Source: Alphaproteobacteria bacterium (GTDB lineage: Bacteria > Pseudomonadota > Alphaproteobacteria > Puniceispirillales > Puniceispirillaceae). Taken from it: 37,074 nt of DNA. The stretch lies in NCBI GenBank assembly GCA_011524805.1, contig WTJO01000038.1, positions 1 to 37,074 of the forward strand, read 5' to 3'. The notes under the pieces are model-generated. The model ran no database searches, was not told where the DNA came from, and worked only from the letters and a program-made list of their open reading frames with translations. Positions 1 through 8,433 of the stretch are shown piece by piece (position 1 is the stretch's first letter; every line of letters starts with the position of its first letter). The position numbers and the translations under genes are program-made.

Positions 1-872
1 GATAATACCAGATAGGTGGCTGGCGGCGCGCCATGCGATTCCTGTCCGGACTGGATTTTCGCCAGAAAATCCCCCTTTACCGCAATATCAAGAAAGGCGC
101 CATCTGTAGCATAGGACACGGCCACAACCCACGGCAGAACCAGCGCACACATCCAGATAAGCCCGCGCCCCCAATATAGATATTTCAGCCAGCCAAATTT
201 GCGATCTGCAATAACCAGCCCTGCCAGTGTGACAATCGCCACCCCCGGCCCGACAGGACCTTTGAGCAATATAGATATGGCTAGCGCTGTCCAGAAGCCA
301 AACCAGTGTCGTGGCGGCAGCTCAACATCTCTGTCACGATAGATGCGCCATAACATGAATTGCTGAAAAATAATCACTGCCAGCAGAACAGAATCTGTCT
401 TGGCAAGATGAGCTTCTGCCAGAATAAGGGGCGAGCTGACCAGAAGGGCGGCAGCGATAAAACCCTGCAGGCGGGCATGCCGCCCCTCCCACAGGCTGGC
501 AGTAAAATGATAGACAAGAAACAGGCTGGCCACCAGCCCGATAAGGCTGGGCAGACGGTAGCTGGCAATCCTGTCTTCACCAAATATCGCCGCAGAGGCA
601 GATTGTAGCCAGTAAATCGCAATCGGCTTTTTGGCTCTGATCTCATCCATAAAATAGGGGGTAACCAGATCGCCACTTTCAAGCATCTGCTTGCTTGCCT
701 GCGCAAATCTGGCCTCGTCCCTGTCCATCACCCCAAGCGTCTGGTGGCCTGTCAGCACTGCCAGAATGATCACAATAACAATCGCCCACAGACCTGCTTT
801 GCTGGCCGCGATACGCGCTATCAGCTGGTGCCATGTTGGTGGCGATGATTGTGGGTCTGTCTGGTCTGTCAC
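1..872 (-). CDS. GT39 / ArnT-like membrane glycosyltransferase (N-terminal part, runs off window)
   Basis: Reading the minus strand from a GTG at 872 gives an open frame of 290 codons that leaves the window at base 1. It carries an N-terminal hydrophobic segment (about residues 27-42) followed by DRDEARF (50-56), the acidic loop motif of the PMT/ArnT (GT39, GT-C fold) family. AKKP follows at 80-83, several more membrane segments come next, and QESHGAPP lies at about 277-284, another family hallmark. These enzymes move a sugar from a polyprenyl-phosphate carrier onto lipid A, protein or other acceptors on the periplasmic face; the acceptor cannot be told from this fragment. The GTG has AAGGA about nine bases upstream. 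It is divergent from the MATE gene. The C-terminal half is outside the window. Confidence 0.85.
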   Translation of the reverse strand, partial: MTDQTDPQSSPPTWHQLIARIAASKAGLWAIVIVIILAVLTGHQTLGVMDRDEARFAQASKQMLESGDLVTPYFMDEIRAKKPIAIYWLQSASAAIFGEDRIASYRLPSLIGLVASLFLVYHFTASLWEGRHARLQGFIAAALLVSSPLILAEAHLAKTDSVLLAVIIFQQFMLWRIYRDRDVELPPRHWFGFWTALAISILLKGPVGPGVAIVTLAGLVIADRKFGWLKYLYWGRGLIWMCALVLPWVVAVSYATDGAFLDIAVKGDFLAKIQSGQESHGAPPATYLVL

Positions 873-1046
873 AATAAGGTTCCTTGAGGCGCGGGGCGCT
901 TAATTCCTTCTATCTGGATATGGCCGGCTTTGCCAGCCTGTTTGGCCAGTATGACCAGTTTGCAATTGCCATAGCCAGTAAAAGCTATAGACTGGCCTGT
1001 GGCTATTCAGGCCTGATTCACAGTTATTAAAGGTGAATATCATATC

Positions 1047-2393
1047 ATGCAACAGGCAGATAGGCTTATCAGCTATCACCATATCTGGCGGCTAAGCTGG
1101 CCGATTATCCTGTCAAACATGACCTTTCCTCTGGTGGGGGCGGTCGGGGTCGCGATGATGGGGCATCTACCTGACCCTGCCTATGTGGGCGGTGTCGGGC
1201 TTGGCACGCTTGTCTTTAACGTGATTTATCTTGCTTTTAGCTTTCTGCGGATGGGTACCACAGGCTTTGCCTCTCAGGCCTTTGGGCGCAAGGATACGGC
1301 CGAGCTTGGTGCGATTTTACTGCGCTCTATGATGATTGCGGGGCTGATGGGGCTGGTGATTATCCTGCTTCAATATCCGCTTATCGCCACTGCCAGCCAT
1401 CTGCTACAGGCATCTGCCGAAACTGAAATGCTGATGACACGCTATATGGCAATTAGAATATATGATGTACCAGCCTCATTGCTGAATCTGGCGATTCTTG
1501 GCTGGCTGTTCGGCCAGCAGCAGATGAAGCTATGTATGCTGCATCTGGTATTTGTGAATCTGCTAAATGCATCTCTGGCTGCCTTTTTTGTGCTTGGCAT
1601 GAATATGACGATTGAGGGGGTGGCACTGGCTTCTATTGTAGCGCAATATTCGGGGCTGGCGCTGTTCGGGGTGATCCTGACAACGCGGCGGGCAGATTTA
1701 TCTCTGTCAGGCCTGCCATCAAAAGCCAGACTCACAGATACCGCTAAATGGCGTGCCTTGTGGCAGATTGCACGTGATTTGTCGCTTCGCACCCTGATGA
1801 TCTGGGCTGTTGAGGCGCTGATGCTGTCAAAAGCGGCCATGATGGGCGATCTGTCACTTGCCAGCATCCAGATTGTGCTGACCATGTTCGCCTTTATTGC
1901 CTTCGGACTTGACGGTATTGCCCATGCCACAGAAGCGCTGGTCGGCGCTTTTATCGGACGGCAGGATCCGGCGCGGCTAAAACAGCTGGTCTGGCGCAGT
2001 ATTGTAATGTCTGCGTTATTATCTGGGATTGTATCGATTGTGGTGCTGCTGGCGCAGCCAGCCATCCTGTCTGTGATGACCAGCCAGCCCGCCCTGATAG
2101 AGTCAGTATCTGCAGTCTGGTGGTGGGTTGTGCTGATTCCGCCAGCCTCATTTCTGGCCTTTTTGATGGATGGCGTATTTGTTGGCGCCTCGCAGGGCAG
2201 AAAAATGCGGGACACAACTATTATCTCGGCCATGATATGTTTTGTGATTATCTGGTTTGGCGCAGGCTGGGGGCTTGACGCATTGCTTGCCGGCTTTATT
2301 GTCTATCTTATTGCAAGAGGAGTGTTGCTCAGCCTGTATATGAACAGCGTCATTGCAACTGCAACACCGCAACAACAGCAAGCAGGACGTTGA
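1047..2393 (+). CDS. MATE family (DinF/NorM-like) multidrug efflux transporter
   Basis: 448 residues, the usual MATE size, with about twelve hydrophobic segments spread along the protein. The N-terminus (IWRLSWPIILSNMTFPLVG) and the following GTLVFNVIYLAFSFLRMGT match the first two helices of the MatE domain, which occurs twice (about 15-175 and 240-400). The family exports cationic or other drugs and metabolites across the inner membrane in exchange for H+ or Na+. The pattern is closest to the DinF branch, from memory. The ATG has AAAGGTGA nine bases upstream. The next gene starts five bases after the stop, so the two are probably co-transcribed. The substrate is unknown. Confidence 0.9.
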   Translation: MQQADRLISYHHIWRLSWPIILSNMTFPLVGAVGVAMMGHLPDPAYVGGVGLGTLVFNVIYLAFSFLRMGTTGFASQAFGRKDTAELGAILLRSMMIAGLMGLVIILLQYPLIATASHLLQASAETEMLMTRYMAIRIYDVPASLLNLAILGWLFGQQQMKLCMLHLVFVNLLNASLAAFFVLGMNMTIEGVALASIVAQYSGLALFGVILTTRRADLSLSGLPSKARLTDTAKWRALWQIARDLSLRTLMIWAVEALMLSKAAMMGDLSLASIQIVLTMFAFIAFGLDGIAHATEALVGAFIGRQDPARLKQLVWRSIVMSALLSGIVSIVVLLAQPAILSVMTSQPALIESVSAVWWWVVLIPPASFLAFLMDGVFVGASQGRKMRDTTIISAMICFVIIWFGAGWGLDALLAGFIVYLIARGVLLSLYMNSVIATATPQQQQAGR

Positions 2394-2397
2394 ACTT

Positions 2398-3816
2398 ATG
2401 AACGCATTAACAGACTATCTGCGATTTGATAACGGGCTGGCAGAATCGACAGCACCGGATGAAACTATCTATCCGTTGATGATTGTATCTCAGGCAGAAT
2501 ATGACAGCTTTGCAGACAGCCTTCTGCCGCACCAGCAGGACTGGCTGAACCTGCATGGCAGTAAGGGCAAATCAGGCTCAATATTCACCCTGCCCGATGC
2601 CCAAGGCCAGCTTGCCATGGGGGTAGTCATTACCGGCAGGACACCACAATGGGACAGCGCCAAAGCAGCGCGGACATTGCCAGCCTGCACCTTTCTTGCC
2701 AATACAGACTTTGCCGGCAGTGCCGCATTATCCGATATCCAGCTTGGCTGGGGGCTGGCACAATATGAATTTGCGCCCCATAAGAAAGAAGGTGGCTTAC
2801 GGGCACGGCTAACGCTGGCAGAAGGCGCCTTCGATAAAAATGTTGATGCACAATTGCTGGGCATTTTTCTATGCCGCGAGATGATCAACCAGCCTGCCAA
2901 TATCATGACACCGCAAGGCATAGAAGATATTTGCCAGATTGTTGCTGATAGCCTGTCGGCAGACTGCACCGTAACCAAAGGCGCAGAACTGGAAACCTAT
3001 GGTCCTGCTGTGCATGTGGTCGGGCGTGCCGCAGAAATCCCGCCACGCATTATCGATATGCGCTGGGGTGATGATGGCCCGCTTATCACGCTGGTAGGTA
3101 AAGGTGTGTGCTTTGATAGTGGCGGGCTGGATATCAAACCGTCACGCGGCATGGAGATAATGAAAAAAGATATGGGCGGGGCTGCCCATGTATTGGGGCT
3201 AGCGGTTGCGCTGATGGCATCAGGACAGAAAATCAGGCTGAGGGTGCTGATAGGGGCAGCTGAAAATGCCATTTCGGAAAAGGCCATGCGGCCGCTAGAT
3301 GTGATAAAGACAGCCGCCGGCATTGATGTTGAAGTTGGCAATACAGATGCCGAAGGCAGGCTGATTCTGGCTGATCTGCTTCATCACGCAATAGAAGATA
3401 AAAATGGCAGGCCAGATTATCTGCTAGATTTTGCCACTCTGACAGGCGCAGCACGCATCGCGCTTGGCACCGAATGTCCGGCGCTATTTGCCAATCATCA
3501 GACCATGGCACAGGCATTTGTTGCGCAGGGTTTCAAGATAGATGACCCGCTTTGGCATATGCCGTTGCTGGATAGGTATGACCCGCAGCTAGATACCGGT
3601 CAGGCAGGGCTGTCAAGCACCGGTCCGTCTGGCTATGGCGGTGCGATTACCGCGGCGCTATTTTTGCGGCGCTTTACAGGCCGAAAGGTAAATTGGGGGC
3701 ATATTGACGTGATGGCATGGAATCTGTCCTCAAAGCCCGGACGGCCAAAAGGTGGCGAGGCGATGGGGCTGCGGGCAGCCTATCATCTGATTGTCTCTGG
3801 CGGATATACACAATAA
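2398..3816 (+). CDS. M17 leucyl aminopeptidase family protein
   Basis: 472 residues. The C-terminal half has the M17 signature: GKGVCFDSGGLDIKP supplies the metal-binding Lys and Asp, MKKDMGGAA follows, and NTDAEGRLILADLL supplies further metal ligands and the catalytic Arg. The N-terminal 150 residues form the less conserved domain. The family are two-metal cytosolic exopeptidases, usually hexameric, that remove N-terminal residues and take part in peptide recycling. I start it at the ATG at 2398, which has AGGA about ten bases upstream and lies just after the MATE stop. An upstream ATG at 2353 would overlap the MATE gene by 41 bases. The protein belongs to the shorter alphaproteobacterial form rather than classical E. 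coli PepA. Confidence 0.9.
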   Translation: MNALTDYLRFDNGLAESTAPDETIYPLMIVSQAEYDSFADSLLPHQQDWLNLHGSKGKSGSIFTLPDAQGQLAMGVVITGRTPQWDSAKAARTLPACTFLANTDFAGSAALSDIQLGWGLAQYEFAPHKKEGGLRARLTLAEGAFDKNVDAQLLGIFLCREMINQPANIMTPQGIEDICQIVADSLSADCTVTKGAELETYGPAVHVVGRAAEIPPRIIDMRWGDDGPLITLVGKGVCFDSGGLDIKPSRGMEIMKKDMGGAAHVLGLAVALMASGQKIRLRVLIGAAENAISEKAMRPLDVIKTAAGIDVEVGNTDAEGRLILADLLHHAIEDKNGRPDYLLDFATLTGAARIALGTECPALFANHQTMAQAFVAQGFKIDDPLWHMPLLDRYDPQLDTGQAGLSSTGPSGYGGAITAALFLRRFTGRKVNWGHIDVMAWNLSSKPGRPKGGEAMGLRAAYHLIVSGGYTQ

Positions 3817-3847
3817 GTGAGGTAGATAGCGCGATGTTTACAAACGC

Positions 3848-3892
3848 CTAATATCCACGCGCCCAATATCCACGCACCTAATATCCACGCAC
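3848..3892. repeat. 15-bp tandem repeat (3 copies) across the 3' end of the dehydrogenase gene
   Basis: Three head-to-tail 15-base copies; on the plus strand the unit is CTAATATCCACGCAC with two variable bases. Read on the minus strand in the frame of the dehydrogenase, the units encode VRGY-stop, VRGYW and ARGY-stop. The stop codon therefore lies inside the first unit, and the same frame runs on to another stop in the third unit. Confidence 0.9.
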
Positions 3893-4828
3893 TAGATCAA
3901 CCAGATTTTCAGGTCTCTTGCCTGCCAGTACAGATGTGATGGCCGAAGCAACCTGACGGGCGGCTGTTTCAGGGTTGGTCTGGGCAGCTACGTGCGGCCA
4001 GATGGTGATATTTGGCTCGTCCCAGAAAGGGTGGCTATCTGGCAGAGGCTCAACCGCAAAAACATCCAGAGCTGCACCACCAAGCTGGCCAGAACGAATC
4101 GCGGCAAGCAAATCAGCTTCCACTACCTGTTTGCCGCGCCCGCCATTAATAAATAGCGCACCTGTGGGCATAGAATTAAATATCTCAGCAGAAAACAGGC
4201 CTTCTGTCTCAGGGGTCAGAGGCAATATACAGACATGACAACGGCATGTTTGTGTAAGCTGGCGAAAGCCGTCACTGCCATGATAGGCGGTTATCTGACT
4301 GCCAAAATCGCGCTTTGTGCGTGACCAGCCATGTACATCAAAGCCAAGGCCGGCAAGCTGGCTGGCTATCACCTGTCCGATAGCACCCATTCCATAGACC
4401 GCCACAGGCAGGTCTGCGGTCTCTATCTGCGGGCGCTGGATAAAGGCTTTTTCTGCACGATAGGCACGGTATAGTCGGCCTTCACGGTAATGATCAAGTA
4501 TATTCAGAATAACCCACTGGCTTAGCGCATGTGACATATTGGGATCAACCAGCCTGACAATATGCGCAGATTTTGGCAAATCAGGCTCACGCATCAGATG
4601 GTCTACCCCCTGCCCCAGCGAGATGATCAGCTTTAGTGCGGATAGCTGTGCCAGCCTGCCTGTCGGCGGTGACCAGACAAGCGCAATCTGTGCCTGCTCA
4701 GCTGCCGCATCCAATAATCCGACCATCCGGAATGTACCAAGCAGAGGGGTCAGCAATGCCTGCCATCTCTCCTGTCTTGTGGTATCAGGGCTAGCATCAT
4801 AATAGGCAATGACCAGTTCAGAAGACAT
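3878..4828 (-). CDS. ghrA: D-2-hydroxyacid dehydrogenase, GhrA-like glyoxylate/hydroxypyruvate reductase
   Basis: 316 residues, matching GhrA-type enzymes. The Rossmann dinucleotide site is GMGAIGQVIASQLAGLG (about residues 145-161), followed by HGWSRTKR; the basic residues after the second strand suggest NADPH preference. The catalytic set is present: Arg in NGGRGKQV, Glu in DVFAVEPLP and His in WPHVAAQT. The family reduces glyoxylate and hydroxypyruvate in the cytosol. The ATG at 4828 is followed closely by the expected N-terminal strand. It lies 32 bases downstream of the hisN-like gene and is probably co-transcribed with it. The last five codons, including the stop, lie in a 15-bp tandem repeat (see findings). 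The exact substrate is inferred from family. Confidence 0.85.
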   Translation of the reverse strand: MSSELVIAYYDASPDTTRQERWQALLTPLLGTFRMVGLLDAAAEQAQIALVWSPPTGRLAQLSALKLIISLGQGVDHLMREPDLPKSAHIVRLVDPNMSHALSQWVILNILDHYREGRLYRAYRAEKAFIQRPQIETADLPVAVYGMGAIGQVIASQLAGLGFDVHGWSRTKRDFGSQITAYHGSDGFRQLTQTCRCHVCILPLTPETEGLFSAEIFNSMPTGALFINGGRGKQVVEADLLAAIRSGQLGGAALDVFAVEPLPDSHPFWDEPNITIWPHVAAQTNPETAARQVASAITSVLAGKRPENLVDLVRGY

Positions 4829-4860
4829 GCGTGTCTGTCCTTTTAGACATATGGAGCGGA

Positions 4861-5664
4861 TTAGCTGTTGATAATATCAAGTGCCTGCTGATGAAGTTCG
4901 GCTGTTGCAGCGGCAAGGATACTGCCATCATTATCCAGTGTAACAGGCCTGCCTGACCAGTCAGTGACAGTCGTGCCAGCCCCATTTAGCACCGCCACAA
5001 GTGCCATCATATCATGCGGAGCAAGCTGATGTTCCATCACAATATCAAGATGACCAGCCCCAAGTAGGGCATAATTATAGCAATCACCACCATAATGACG
5101 GCCTGCGGCCTGGGTTGACAGCCTGTCAAACAGTTTTAGCCCGTCTGGCGAAAATGCATCTGGTGAGGTGGTCGCAATATGCGCCTGTTCAATCGAGGTC
5201 ACATTCGAGCTATTGATCTGCTGTGTCTTTCCAGCGCTAACCAGCACCGCGCCATCAGCCCCTCCAAGATAGGCTTCATCCAGCATCGGCATATCTATCA
5301 GCCCTGCCACCGCCTGCCCGTTATCAACAAAGGCGACCAGCGTGCCAAAGATGGGCCTGCCCACAACAAAAGCGCGGGTGCCGTCAATCGGGTCTATCAC
5401 CCAGCAATATCGGCTGTTGGCTTCGCCGCCCTGTTCTTCGCCGATAATATCACAAGCCATATCAGGGGATGAAAAGGCCGATGTGATCGCCTGTCGTATC
5501 TCTGCTTCGACCAGCTTGTCTGCTATCGTAACGGGGCTGTTATCTGATTTCAGATCAACCTTGAAATGCTGTCTGAAATAGCGCGCAACAACAGGGCGGG
5601 TAATTGCAGGCAGCTCTGCAAGTAATGCTTCTGCCTGTGAAATTACCTGCGCGTTGCCATCCAT
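4861..5664 (-). CDS. hisN: Inositol-monophosphatase family phosphatase, probably histidinol-phosphatase HisN
   Basis: 267 residues. Metal-binding motifs of the IMPase superfamily are all visible: GEEQG (first metal Glu), WVIDPIDGTRAFVVG (DPIDGT with the following Thr/Arg/Ala), and GGDCYNYALLGAG with HDMMA near the C-terminus. DPIDGTRAF followed by GRPIFGTLVA is the pattern I associate with the HisN branch (Mg2+-dependent histidinol-phosphate phosphatase, histidine biosynthesis) rather than with SuhB or CysQ. The reaction is therefore likely but not proven. It sits between the cytochrome c gene (27 bases upstream) and the GhrA-like gene (32 bases downstream), in one minus-strand transcription unit. 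Confidence 0.85.
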   Translation of the reverse strand: MDGNAQVISQAEALLAELPAITRPVVARYFRQHFKVDLKSDNSPVTIADKLVEAEIRQAITSAFSSPDMACDIIGEEQGGEANSRYCWVIDPIDGTRAFVVGRPIFGTLVAFVDNGQAVAGLIDMPMLDEAYLGGADGAVLVSAGKTQQINSSNVTSIEQAHIATTSPDAFSPDGLKLFDRLSTQAAGRHYGGDCYNYALLGAGHLDIVMEHQLAPHDMMALVAVLNGAGTTVTDWSGRPVTLDNDGSILAAATAELHQQALDIINS

Positions 5665-5691
5665 TATCCGGCCTTTCCGGCAAAAACAGGC

Positions 5692-6258
5692 TTACTGGAT
5701 TTCAGCTGCGATTTCAGCATCGGTTGGCAATGGTGCCGGACTATCTGCCGTGCTTCTAAGATAGGCGATCATATTGGCTCTATCTTTCGGCTTTTTGAAG
5801 CCGGCAAAATTCATCTTGGTGCCGCTGATATAGGCTTTTGGCTTATATAAGAAAGCATTGAGAGACACATAGTCCCAGACGCCGCCAAAATCAGCAAGTG
5901 CCTGTGAATAGCCAAACCCGTCAGCACCGCCCTTATCTGCATTTACGATATTCCATAAGGCAGGGCCTGTTTTATTGGCACCACCCTTTTCAAACACATG
6001 ACAGGCTGTACATTTCTTGGCCAGCTTCTGTCCTGCGGCAAGATCTGCACTTGCCAGCAATGCCAGCACAGGTTCAGGCCCTGCAGGTGCCGCCGCAGAC
6101 GCAACAACCGTACCTGTTTCAGGAACTTCGATAGGATAGGCATTTTGTGCCAGCTCGGTATGTGGCACCAGCACTTCTGAGAGCTTATAGCCTCCCATGG
6201 CCAATAGCGCTGCCAGCAAAAATCCGGCTGCAATTTTGTTAAATCTTAGTTCGTCCAT
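5692..6258 (-). CDS. cycM: Membrane-anchored cytochrome c (CycM / c552-like)
   Basis: 188 residues from the ATG at 6258, which has a GGGGGA ribosome site eight bases upstream; a longer frame to 6339 adds an unlikely charged leader. Residues 9-25 are an uncleaved signal-anchor (AAGFLLAALLAMGGYKL). An Ala/Pro-rich linker follows, then a class I cytochrome c domain with the haem site CTACH, the GPALW segment and the axial Met in SGTKMNFAG. The family carries electrons between the bc1 complex and the terminal oxidase while tethered to the inner membrane facing the periplasm. It is the first gene of a minus-strand group with hisN and ghrA-like genes, and divergent from kdsB. Confidence 0.9.
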   Translation of the reverse strand: MDELRFNKIAAGFLLAALLAMGGYKLSEVLVPHTELAQNAYPIEVPETGTVVASAAAPAGPEPVLALLASADLAAGQKLAKKCTACHVFEKGGANKTGPALWNIVNADKGGADGFGYSQALADFGGVWDYVSLNAFLYKPKAYISGTKMNFAGFKKPKDRANMIAYLRSTADSPAPLPTDAEIAAEIQ

Positions 6259-6453
6259 AACTTTATCCCCCGAATGTCCCGTGCGCTGAACAAAGACTGT
6301 TCTACTGACATATCTGCCACAAACTGATGCGTGCTTCAAGCGGTGAGCGTTCGCGCTTGGCAGTCAGACACCTGAAACAGCAAATATTATGATGCTTTTT
6401 AACGCAAATAGACACACCTCTCAAGCCCTCAATCCCCTGTAATCTCATGATTA

Positions 6454-6498
6454 TCACAATTCTGTGGCTTTTCCTTTGCGTCATCTGCCAAATTGTGA
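6454..6498. repeat. Spaced 8-bp inverted repeat upstream of kdsB
   Basis: TCACAATT at 6454-6461 is matched by AATTGTGA at 6491-6498, 29 bases apart, in the 274-base divergent region between the cytochrome c gene and kdsB. It could be a split operator or a long-loop hairpin near the kdsB start. No regulator is identified, and I see no clear consensus promoter in the rest of the region. Confidence 0.35.
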
Positions 6499-6532
6499 AA
6501 AAACAGACCAGAGGCTAGCTAAGAGAGAGACG

Positions 6533-7258
6533 ATGCTCACCATCATTCCGGCGCGTATGAAAGCAACCAGACTGCCAGACAAGCCAATGGCAGATATTGC
6601 CGGCAAACCTATGATTATACGGGTCTGGGAACAGGCAATGAAAGCCGATTTGGGGCCTGTTCTGGTGGCAACAGATAGCACAGATGTTATCTCGGCCATT
6701 GAAGCGGCAGGCGGCAGGGCAGTGATGACCACCCCTGATCTGCCCTCTGGTTCTGACAGGGTATATGAGGCATTATGCCACATCGATCCTGAAGGCAGGC
6801 ATGACCGGATCATCAATCTTCAGGGCGATCTGCCAGAACTGGCGCCATCCTATCTGCATAAGCTGGCCGAGATGCTGGCAGATGACAGATGGGACATAAC
6901 CACACTGGTTGCCCCTGCTACCGAAGATGAGGCAAAAAAGCCGCAAATCGTAAAGGCGGCAATCGCATGGCCAGACGGCGATATAATGGCGGCTGGACGC
7001 GCGCTATATTTTAGCCGCGCCATGATACCGGATGGCACTGCGCCATATTACCACCATATCGGGCTATATGGCTGGCGGCGTGAGGCGCTTGGCCGATTTG
7101 TATCACTTCCTGCCTCGCCACTGGAGCTGTCTGAAAAACTTGAGCAGTTGCGTGTCCTTGAGCATGATATGACAATCGGTGTAGGATATGTTGATCATGC
7201 ACCGGGCGGGATAGACACACAGGATGATCTGGATGCGGTGAGGCGGCGGCTGGCATGA
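6533..7258 (+). CDS. kdsB: 3-deoxy-manno-octulosonate cytidylyltransferase (CMP-Kdo synthetase)
   Basis: 241 residues from the ATG at 6533, which has AAGAGAGAGA just upstream. The same frame is open further upstream to 6464, but the family begins at the LTIIPARMKATRLPDKP strand-loop used here. That segment is the CTP-binding loop; INLQGDLPEL contains the Mg-binding Asp, and HIGLYGWRREAL, ELSEKLEQLRVLEH and GGIDTQDDL complete the KdsB pattern. The enzyme activates Kdo as CMP-Kdo for LPS inner-core assembly, so the organism very likely makes LPS. QGDLP in place of QGDEP is a variant I recall from other alphaproteobacteria. pheA follows after 51 bases. Confidence 0.95.
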   Translation: MLTIIPARMKATRLPDKPMADIAGKPMIIRVWEQAMKADLGPVLVATDSTDVISAIEAAGGRAVMTTPDLPSGSDRVYEALCHIDPEGRHDRIINLQGDLPELAPSYLHKLAEMLADDRWDITTLVAPATEDEAKKPQIVKAAIAWPDGDIMAAGRALYFSRAMIPDGTAPYYHHIGLYGWRREALGRFVSLPASPLELSEKLEQLRVLEHDMTIGVGYVDHAPGGIDTQDDLDAVRRRLA

Positions 7259-7309
7259 CATTAAGCTGGCCTGAGATAAGACGATATCAAAAAATAGTGA
7301 AGATATAAG

Positions 7310-8173
7310 ATGAGCAAAAATAATTCGACGTCGAAAATAGCCTTTCAGGGCGTTCAGGGTGCCTATTCGCATATTGCCTGTATGGCTGTCTGTCCAGAGC
7401 ATGAACCGCTGGCAAAATCGCGCTTTTCAGGGATGATTTCCGCTGTTCAGGAAAAACAGGCAGATATGGCTATGGTGCCTGTTGAAAATTCTACCGCAGG
7501 GCGGGTCTCTGACATTCATCATATCCTGCCTGAATCAGGCCTGCATATTATTGGTGAGCATTTCCAGCCAGTAGAACATAGGCTGCTTGGTATCAAAGGC
7601 GCGCGCCTTGAAGATATTACAGAAGTGCATAGCCATGAGCAGGGGCTGGCACAATGCCGCAAAACGCTGGCAACGCTGAATATAAAGCCTGTTATCCATC
7701 CTGATACGGCCGGCGCGGCAAAAGATGTGGCCGCACGTCAGGATAAATCGGTCGGCGCAATAGCCTCATCCCTTGCGGCCGATATTTACGGGCTGGATGT
7801 GCTGAAACAGGACATTAATGATGAAGGCGCAAACACCACACGGTTTTTGCTGATGGCACGTGAGGCCGAATGGCCTCAATCGACAGAAATACCTGCCATG
7901 ACAACGATGATCTTCAGAGTGCGGTCTGTGCCGGCGGTGCTGTATAAGGCGCTTGGCGGGTTTGCAACAAACGGTATTAACCTGACCAAACTGGAATCCT
8001 ATATGATAGGCAGTAATTTTGAGGCTGCCCAGTTCTATATTGACTGTGAAGGCCATATTGACTCAGAGCCCATGAAACAGGCGCTTGAAGAGCTGAAATT
8101 CTATTGTGTTGAAGATGGCATCCAGATTATGGGCTGTTATCCTGCCAGTCCGGCAAGAAACTCTGCCCGCTAG
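7310..8173 (+). CDS. pheA: Prephenate dehydratase
   Basis: 287 residues. The N-terminal two-lobed dehydratase domain starts with KIAFQGVQGAYSH and ends with the catalytic GANTTRFLLM (TTRF) at about residues 177-186. A C-terminal ACT regulatory domain follows (about 195-275), with GINLTKLESYMIG in the place of the usual ESRP phenylalanine-sensing motif; the ESYM form is one I recall from alphaproteobacteria. There is no chorismate mutase domain, so this is a stand-alone dehydratase converting prephenate to phenylpyruvate in phenylalanine synthesis, with Phe feedback expected. The ribosome site is weak. It probably forms a transcription unit with kdsB. The SRP RNA promoter starts only 12 bases after its stop. 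Confidence 0.95.
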   Translation: MSKNNSTSKIAFQGVQGAYSHIACMAVCPEHEPLAKSRFSGMISAVQEKQADMAMVPVENSTAGRVSDIHHILPESGLHIIGEHFQPVEHRLLGIKGARLEDITEVHSHEQGLAQCRKTLATLNIKPVIHPDTAGAAKDVAARQDKSVGAIASSLAADIYGLDVLKQDINDEGANTTRFLLMAREAEWPQSTEIPAMTTMIFRVRSVPAVLYKALGGFATNGINLTKLESYMIGSNFEAAQFYIDCEGHIDSEPMKQALEELKFYCVEDGIQIMGCYPASPARNSAR

Positions 8174-8185
8174 GGTGAAAAACGC

Positions 8186-8215
8186 TTGTCTGCACCTCTG
8201 CAAACCGCATATACT
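8186..8215 (+). promoter_or_regulatory. Sigma70-type promoter of the SRP RNA gene
   Basis: TTGTCT (8186-8191) and TATACT (8210-8215) are separated by 18 bases. Transcription would begin about eight bases further on, at the predicted 5' end of the SRP RNA near 8223. The fit of position and consensus is good; no start-site data are available here. Confidence 0.7.
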
Positions 8216-8222
8216 GCGTCTT

Positions 8223-8313
8223 GGAAGGTTGGGCGGACGATGACCCTTGCTTACCCGGGCCAGATCCGAAAGGAAGCAGCCAGAGTATGGACACGCGGGT
8301 CGTCCAGCCTTTC
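8223..8313 (+). ncRNA. ffs: Signal recognition particle 4.5S RNA
   Basis: About 91 bases forming one long hairpin. GGAAGG at 8223-8228 pairs with CCTTTC at 8308-8313, and GACGATGACCC pairs roughly with GGGTCGTC further in. The apical region has the SRP core: CAGATCC, then a GAAA tetraloop, then GGAAGCAGCC with the symmetric and asymmetric internal loops that bind the Ffh M domain. E. coli has a GGAA tetraloop; GAAA here is still a GNRA loop. The position just upstream of dnaX-ybaB-recR is the common alphaproteobacterial arrangement. The RNA partners Ffh and FtsY to target inner-membrane proteins. Confidence 0.95.
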
Positions 8314-8433
8314 ATATGACCCTGCCCTATCGTAACCTGAATATATGACAGTGGCAGGTGAATATATGTTCAGCCATCATAGCATCAGATAACATCTGCC
8401 AGTTCCGGTGCTCTGATAACAGGGTATCTATTG

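Noticed and set aside
50..75. Apparent frameshift in the left-edge glycosyltransferase
   Set aside because: Came from miscounting a run of five C/G bases; with five, the QESHGAPP motif is in frame.
1442..2233. 263-codon ORF antisense to the MATE gene
   Set aside because: Ser/Ala/Ile-rich composition typical of reverse-frame shadows; the MATE reading has clear family motifs.
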